Shown here: piece after piece, positions 58,686-64,000 of the stretch
How positions within the stretch are numbered: position 1 is the stretch's first letter
Layout of the letters: the number at the start of each line of letters is the position of its first letter
From: Hyaloperonospora brassicae
Lineage: Eukaryota; Oomycota; Peronosporomycetes; Peronosporales; Peronosporaceae
Length of the DNA: 64,000 bases
Direction: 5' to 3'
Assembly: GCA_947650285.1 (NCBI GenBank)
Contig: CANTFL010000122.1
Coordinates: 291,347-355,346, forward strand
Position numbers and translations under genes: made by a program
Notes under the pieces: model-generated
What the model was told of the DNA's origin: nothing
The model's database searches: none
The model's input: only the letters and a program-made list of their open reading frames with translations

Positions 58686-59696
58686 TTAACTATTCCCCTT
58701 AGGCTGACCTAAAACTTTCTTTGGCGTAGGGTAAGTCGGGTGGTCCACCTGCGGTCCTGCGTATGCGGGCGGCACTTCTTCCTCTCTTTCAGTCGTAGCT
58801 TCAAAGGCTAGTGTCTGCCACTCGTTGTACCGTCGCGATCCAACAAAGACGTAGCCTGGGTATCGAGGCACCATGTCGGCAGCCATAATCCAGCCTAAGG
58901 TCGGTCCGCGATCGATACTTACTACCTTGTCACTCAGATTTGCTAGCTGCAAGAACTTGATCCGGACTATCCCATTGGTTACGGTGGGTACCCATGTAGA
59001 ATCGCGCCTCACCCAGAGCGTGGCGTTCTACTGGACGTTGCCGATCATAATCTCCGCCGATCTACCGACAGGCAGCACCAAGTGTTGTTCTGGGGTCACG
59101 ATCGGCTTAATGGATGAACCGTACAGAGGTCTGCGTCCTGCTAGATGAATCTTAACTTCATCCGGCAATACCAGCGTCCTGTCAGCCAAATCCAGACGTA
59201 TAACTGCGGGTACCATGAAGTCCATACCCAGGATCACCTCTTGATCCACTTATTCATTCACCCACACATCAAAATAGTATACTAGCGACCCATTGAGGGT
59301 GATCTTAATCATAGTTCGTCCTTCGGTCATGTATGTGATCTCACCTATCCCCACAGACTCTTGTATTTCATTCTCGTCAATGACACAACCTATTGTACGA
59401 GCAAAGGCGGTGTCCACGATCGAGATCTCAGCTCCTGAGTCCAGTATCATTGTGGCCTTTTCGTTGTTAATCATCCCTACCACTTGAGCTTGCTTGAACC
59501 ATTTCCCTGGTGTATGGTATTTCCAGTATCCCCTTGACTCGCCCGGCGCTAAGACAAGTTCCATCTTGGCGGGCGATCGGGAGTACTCATCATGTCTTCT
59601 AACACTCGAAATGGAACGCAGACAGTTTGCCAAATCACATGTATTTTTTCGATCATCCTGCTTGTACTCGCTTCCGTCGACCCCCTTCCTCTGCAC
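58686..59696 (-). pseudogene. Element D protease region
   Basis: Minus-strand ORFs 59696-59250 and 59249-59028. The aspartic-protease motif LDSGAEISIVD is at about 59415-59448, followed by EVILGMDFMVPAVIRLDL, the usual second half of the retropepsin. A stop separates the two. Further ORF 59012-58686 is the linker toward RT (PTLGWIMAADMVPRYPGYV). Confidence 0.8.
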
Positions 59697-59829
59697 AAAT
59701 GCATATACTCAGAGCCTAGAACGCTCGGCTTGTACCAGATTCCAACCTGGAGAGCGTCCTAATTTAACATCTTCTCGGCTTGTTTCGGAAACATCCCTAC
59801 ATGCTTGATAGGCACATACCACTGACGGA

Positions 59830-61845
59830 TCATGCTGGAAATCTGTTCCATCGGGCATTTACCTCCTCGTGAGCTTCCTTGCATACGGAGCACACACAGT
59901 AGCACCTGTCCGCAGGAAAACCCTTACGTACACACTTCTGACACGTAATTCTATTCCAACATCCGCGATCGTCATGTCTCTTCGACCCACAGTGCGTACA
60001 CACTGTTTGAGGCTTTCCACGATCGTAAGGCCGATCGCGGTCGACTTTCTCACTTCTAATTAGTGGACCTCCCGAATTATGAGCGCGATCCGCAGCGGTA
60101 GCCATGTACACATTGTGTCGATCCGGGCAATAAGCGCGATCCATAGTCGTGGCCATATACCCGTTGCGTCGATCCGAGTTGGAGTCCGATCCACAGAAGC
60201 CTATGTCCGATCCACTGCTCTCGTTTCCACGTGGATCGCTCTCCCACCTCGCGCTGGTTTTGCTGGCACTTGGGCCGCCTGTGGAGCAACACGCTGTCGA
60301 AATTTACTCGACCCATAGAGGCGTGAGCCTCTCGAACTTCCACTTTCTCACATTCTTGCAGAGTTTCTTCCAGATCATCTGCATCTCCAAGGCGTAACAT
60401 CGTTACCATTCTAGTCAGATCGCGATCGCACAGGGTACCAATGTAATGATTCACATGTTCCTTGCGAGTGGCGGGCGATCCATCTCGTGTCGGGATCTTC
60501 GCCCGGATTGCGGATACATTCAGACGGTACAAGTACTCCAATGGAGTCTCGTTCGATCGCTTACGGTCATGCTAATAAAGTCTCCCAACTGACACACTAT
60601 TCTTCCCTCCGTATTTGGCCATGAAGCCTTCCAGAAGTGCCTTCCACGAATTCCTCGTTGAGCGACTATGCTGGTTATACCAGTCACACTCCGGTCCCGT
60701 AAGAAAATCGCTGAACACTAAGCACTTCTCCACTTCTGGTACTTGATCGCCTAGGAACGCCGACTTGACCTTACTGATCCAGTTTCTGGACCGCTCTTCA
60801 TTTTTTTTCGGCCGGAGAATTCTTTCAGCTCGGCCATGGCAGACATTCGAATCCTTTGGTTCGATAATCCGCCGCTCTCAGTCGCTCCTGTCATCGCCAC
60901 CTGCGGTAATCTCTTGTCTCCTTACTTTCGATGCGCACGACCATAGTTATGCCATTATTTAGGACGCGATCCAACTGACTCCATGTCAATATCCGGCATG
61001 TCGATCTCCGTATCGGGATGGCGATTAAACGATCGTCCAGCGTTTATGTGAGCTTGTTCTAGCTCGTAATTCTTCATTGCTGCTCGAAAATAGGAATTCA
61101 CTTGTTCTGACTCTATCATGTTCATAAACTGAGTTGCCGATGGCCTTTCCGCTTGTGCTTCAGCCTCATTCCGTTTAAATGTCTTCCGTAACAGATCCTC
61201 GCCCTTTGGTCCTGGCGACATCCGTTGGATCTCGAACGAATCGTTCGAGTCCTCTTCCAATTCCGCTGAAGCGTATCGGGGCGATCCAGTGTGTTCCTTC
61301 TTGGGGAAATTGTTGATCGGCGTATAAACTTGATCCATCGTGATCCGCGGCGTGATCCGTTGATCCGAGATGCCGATCGGCGGGGTCGGGTTTTCTACGG
61401 TGCCACGTATGCCTGGAAGCGGACTCAACGTCTTAAACAGCGACTGTCCGGCAGCGATCACCCGATCGTGGTTGCATTCTAGTAGAGTTTGTGCGCTGAA
61501 CGTTCCCGCCGTAAACCCCGCCTCCGTTAGCAGATTGATTAGACGTCGGAGTGCATCCAACACGTTGGGAGTTGGTTTGGGCGCTCTTATCGGTCCGCGT
61601 AGCGATCCGGTTGGATTCGGTTTGATCGTCTTGAGTACTGGATCGCTCGACAGTAGCTTCTTCAGCTCTTCCAAGTGGAATTCTCGGCTAAGATCGTCGA
61701 ATCGCCAATCTTCAAACTTTACTTCGCGATCCACAGACTTTGAGCCTTGATATATCGTCTCCGTATTGACCTTGCATCCAGCTGGCTTGTTCTCGTAAAC
61801 ATCTCGATCTTGTTTCGCCTCAGCCAGCTTCTTAAAGTCCTCCAA
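59830..61845 (-). pseudogene. gag: Element D gag
   Basis: Starts at ATG 61845 (MEDFKKLAEAKQDRDVYENK) with a long N-terminal region to 60955. It continues in other frames through 60541-60077 (EYLYRLNVSAIRAKI, LRLGDADDLEETLQECEKVE, the usual gag C-terminal half). The tail at 60156-59830 has zinc knuckles: CTHCGSKRHDDRGC fits CX2CX4HX4C, while CQKCVRKGFPADRC has Phe where His is expected. Frameshifts and stops break it. Confidence 0.8.
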
Positions 61846-62208
61846 ACGTTTTGTCTCTTCTCATCATCTCTGATTGTTCATTTAATATAGATAAAAATCG
61901 TATGGGGAATCCCCTAAAAAAAATATCCTGCGGACCGCGCTTTACAGTGCGATCCGCGGTGGCCCCCGAAGGGGCTTCATTAGGGAGTTGGGGGTTTCTT
62001 CCAAATCGTGCGAACGATCTTCCTCTTTTCTTGTCTTCAAAGCCCCTCCCAAGAATTTAACGATCGGGGATCCTTTATCTTCACGCGTCTGCGACGATCC
62101 CTCTGCCGCTGGCGCTTCTATCCCAGATTCGGTCTTGATCTTGGCTTCTTCGCTCAGGGACTAACGGTGAAATCCAGAGTCACAAGAAGATCAGGTCACA
62201 CGCACCAT
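61846..62208 (-). other. Element D leader with primer-binding site
   Basis: About 360 bp between the 5' LTR and gag. The primer site is minus-strand TGGTGCGTGTGACC (62194-62207), one base from the LTR. It differs from the TGGTAGCAC of elements A, B and C, so a different tRNA primes D; which one I cannot say. Confidence 0.6.
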
Positions 62209-63452
62209 TGTGGTGAAGCGGTAATCACAATTTTCTTGTAATTCCGACTCTTCACTGGCATCCGGACGACCTACTAACGGAGAGGGTACTTATTTTGTGC
62301 TTTGTATGTTCTTGCTCACCTTGTGTACCCGTCGGTGGGGCGGGTTGCGCTCTTCTTGGTGGACTTGAGCTGAATCTGAACTTGACCGTCTTAGGGGTAG
62401 GTTTTGATCGGGTGGAAATGCTTCACCCGGTCAAACGTAGGTGCGGATCGCGTGAAAATTCTTCACTCGATTGCTTTTTACTTGGGCGCTCTCCCAGAGT
62501 CGCCGTTTCCAGGGGTGATGCTTGATACGCGAGCCTTCTGACCACTTGAGCCGTCTCGCGATATTGAATCTGAACCGTAGGGTTCACTTCGTCCTATCGC
62601 AGTTGAGAGGGGGTTGAGAGTTGACTTTCCGCCTGGCCGAACAATCCAAGGGCGAAGTTCTCTGAGACGTGGGTGACTCTCTATTCAACGGGAGGCCAAA
62701 GATCCTGCACGGGAGAAGTCGACGCGTGTCTTTCGTTGCAAATTCAGTTCTGTTTAATGTCAACCAAACAAGTCCAAAACCTATAACTATGCATATCTGT
62801 TCACTAGGTCTGCTTTTGCGTGTCGCCTGTCTATGTCGTTCACCTCTTGCATCATGTGGTCCACAGCAGATAATCCATAGCGGATCGCCCCATACCGGAT
62901 CGCAGAGTACCGGATCGCGGTATGTGATCCACACCAATTACGTGATTCACACCAATTACGTGATTTACACCAATTACGTGATCCATACCAATTAAATGTC
63001 TACACCAATGACGTATCCTATGGATCGCGGGGTAGTGGATCGCGAGTCAGCGGGTCGTGGGGTGGCGGATCGCGGTATGTGATCTACGCCGGGTACATGA
63101 TCCACTCTTCCAGCTTGCTTCCATGTTCACCTACATCCCATTGTCTCTATCGATCCAGTACTTCACTTGACTTTTACCCCTTGAATGATCCAGTTCTTGT
63201 ACCTTGGTGATCCAAAACTTCGACCGCAGATCGCGATCGGTCAATCGTCGATCCTTGACTATACTCCTTGACCGTTAGGTGTGTCACTTTGCATAGTTTC
63301 CACAGTCATTTCCTGTCACTCAGTCGTGTGACGCCATCATCCATGCTAACGGGCCGATCTCCGTAAGCGCTCCACCAATCGAATTCATTTTCGCACTTGA
63401 AGCGATTCGCGCGATCCACACTTCCGTCGTTCTTCCTAAGCGCTTCTCCACA
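62209..63452 (-). repeat. 5' LTR of element D
   Basis: 1244 bp, same length as 50369-51612. Includes the same GGATCGCGG-rich part and CACACCAATTACGTGAT-type tandem units. It drives leftward transcription. It ends 10 bp before a tRNA-like sequence. Confidence 0.93.
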
Positions 63453-63462
63453 AAGCTGTGAA

Positions 63463-63533
63463 TCCTCTATAGCTCAGTGGTAGAGCACTCGCTTCGTAAG
63501 CGAAAGATCGGTGGTTTGATCCCGCTTGAAGGC
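63463..63533 (+). tRNA. tRNA-Thr(CGT)-like, possibly pseudogene
   Basis: D arm GCTC AGTGGTA GAGC, anticodon loop TTCGTAA (anticodon CGT), T arm GGTGG TTTGATC CCGCT. The A box TAGCTCAGTGG is good. The T loop has TTT instead of TTC, the anticodon stem has one C-A mismatch, and the acceptor stem (TCCTCTA with TGAAGGC) has two mismatches. Likely decayed or a divergent copy. Confidence 0.55.
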
Positions 63534-63927
63534 TCTTCCTATGCTCCCGAGCACTGGTTCGTTTGCTTGTTCCTTTGGAGGACTATTCACCACCATTAGG
63601 AGCTTACACAATCGACATCTTCTTCCGAGTCGATCTTGCTCACTGGTTGTTGCGCTCGAGAGCCCGGTCATCAGTGAGTCGCTGAAATATTATCGTTTTT
63701 CCAAGCAGCGCCTTTTCACCAATCAATCGAATAGGGAGAGATAGCGAGTCTCGTTGCTATGCACACTTTTCTATGTGTATATCGTCGACGTCATAGCATC
63801 GTTTCGTACGCTGTCGACAAAATGTGCTGTGTACAGTACTGCTGCAATACACTTTAGCTAGCACCCGGTATTGTGACCGGATTGTAAGAGGTCTTGACGC
63901 GCCAGTGCATAAACAAGGATGGCGTGA
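63534..63927. other. Spacer between the two tRNA sequences
   Basis: About 390 bp; no gene recognised. Confidence 0.4.
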
Positions 63928-63999
63928 TGAGGGAAGAGGGGATCGAACCCCCGACCGCTGGGTCTGGAATCCAGCGCTCTACCACTGAGCTATTCCCTC
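63928..63999 (-). tRNA. tRNA-Trp(CCA)
   Basis: 72-nt cloverleaf on the minus strand: acceptor GAGGGAA with TTCCCTC (7 pairs), discriminator A, D arm GCTC/GAGC, anticodon loop TTCCAGA (anticodon CCA), T arm GGGGG TTCGATC CCCTC. Position 31-39 is an A-C mismatch. Complete within the window by one base. Confidence 0.8.
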
Positions 64000-64000
64000 A

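Larger units (their letters stand above)
50369..63452 (-). mobile_element. Ty3/gypsy element D, 13 kb, with a 4.5-kb internal inversion
   Basis: Two 1244-bp LTRs in direct orientation bound the element. Gag, protease, RT and RNase H read on the minus strand from the right (61845 to about 56337). The second RNase H, integrase and chromodomain instead read on the plus strand (51793-54020), and an antisense ORF lies on the minus strand at 54231-56333. This order is what results if about 51793-56333 was flipped inside a normal minus-strand element. Flanking 5-mers (ggtgc, aagct) do not match. Confidence 0.85.

Noticed and set aside
63526..63744. 72-codon ORF between the two tRNA sequences
   Set aside because: It overlaps the tRNA-like sequence and has no motif.

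Overview
The window looks like nuclear DNA of an oomycete, most likely a Peronosporales species (Phytophthora or downy mildew group). This is inferred from intron-poor genes with short GT-AG introns (44-101 bp), Ty3/gypsy chromoviruses of the kind common in oomycetes, MULE-type transposons, and a small cluster of housekeeping genes surrounded by repeats. No species is claimed.

Layout. 1-2090: decayed MULE transposase with a C-terminal OTU cysteine-protease domain. 2132-10106: chromovirus A on the minus strand, with 391-bp LTRs, gag, a -1 frameshift signal, pol with a chromodomain, and an antisense ORF between the chromodomain and the 3' LTR. 10107-10711: LTR, primer-binding site and gag start of a third element (C), cut by A. 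12184-13296: RING/U-box-like protein. 13973-15576: adenylosuccinate lyase (3 exons). 17117-18225: TIR transposon. 18604-21658: decayed MULE with 72-bp TIRs. 23375-25004: MRS2/CorA Mg2+ channel (4 exons). 25136-26882: TFIIE beta subunit (8 exons), divergent from REV7/MAD2L2 (26990-27838, 3 exons) across a 107-bp gap. 28293-29330: unrecognised protein with two membrane segments. 29331-39433: AT-rich, gene-poor DNA with a Pack-MULE that carries an adenylate-kinase fragment (32662-33471) and several LTR remnants. 39439-48878: chromovirus B, a diverged plus-strand relative of A with target-site duplication GATAG and a nested insertion. 50369-63452: a second Ty3/gypsy lineage (D) with two 1244-bp LTRs and a 4.5-kb internal inversion. 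63463-63999: a tRNA-Thr-like sequence and a tRNA-Trp gene.

How the parts relate. The cellular genes are ordinary housekeeping functions: purine synthesis, Mg2+ transport, Pol II initiation and translesion synthesis. The unusual biology is in the mobile elements. Elements A and B share a coding region on the strand opposite gag-pol, convergent with it and partly overlapping the sense coding of the integrase tail and chromodomain. Element D, from another lineage, has an antisense coiled-coil ORF in the same position. A and B also share a well-formed -1 ribosomal frameshift signal at the gag/pol junction. All large mobile-element ORFs carry frameshifts or stops and are annotated as broken. Exon boundaries come from reading frame, splice consensus and recalled family alignment, not from transcripts.
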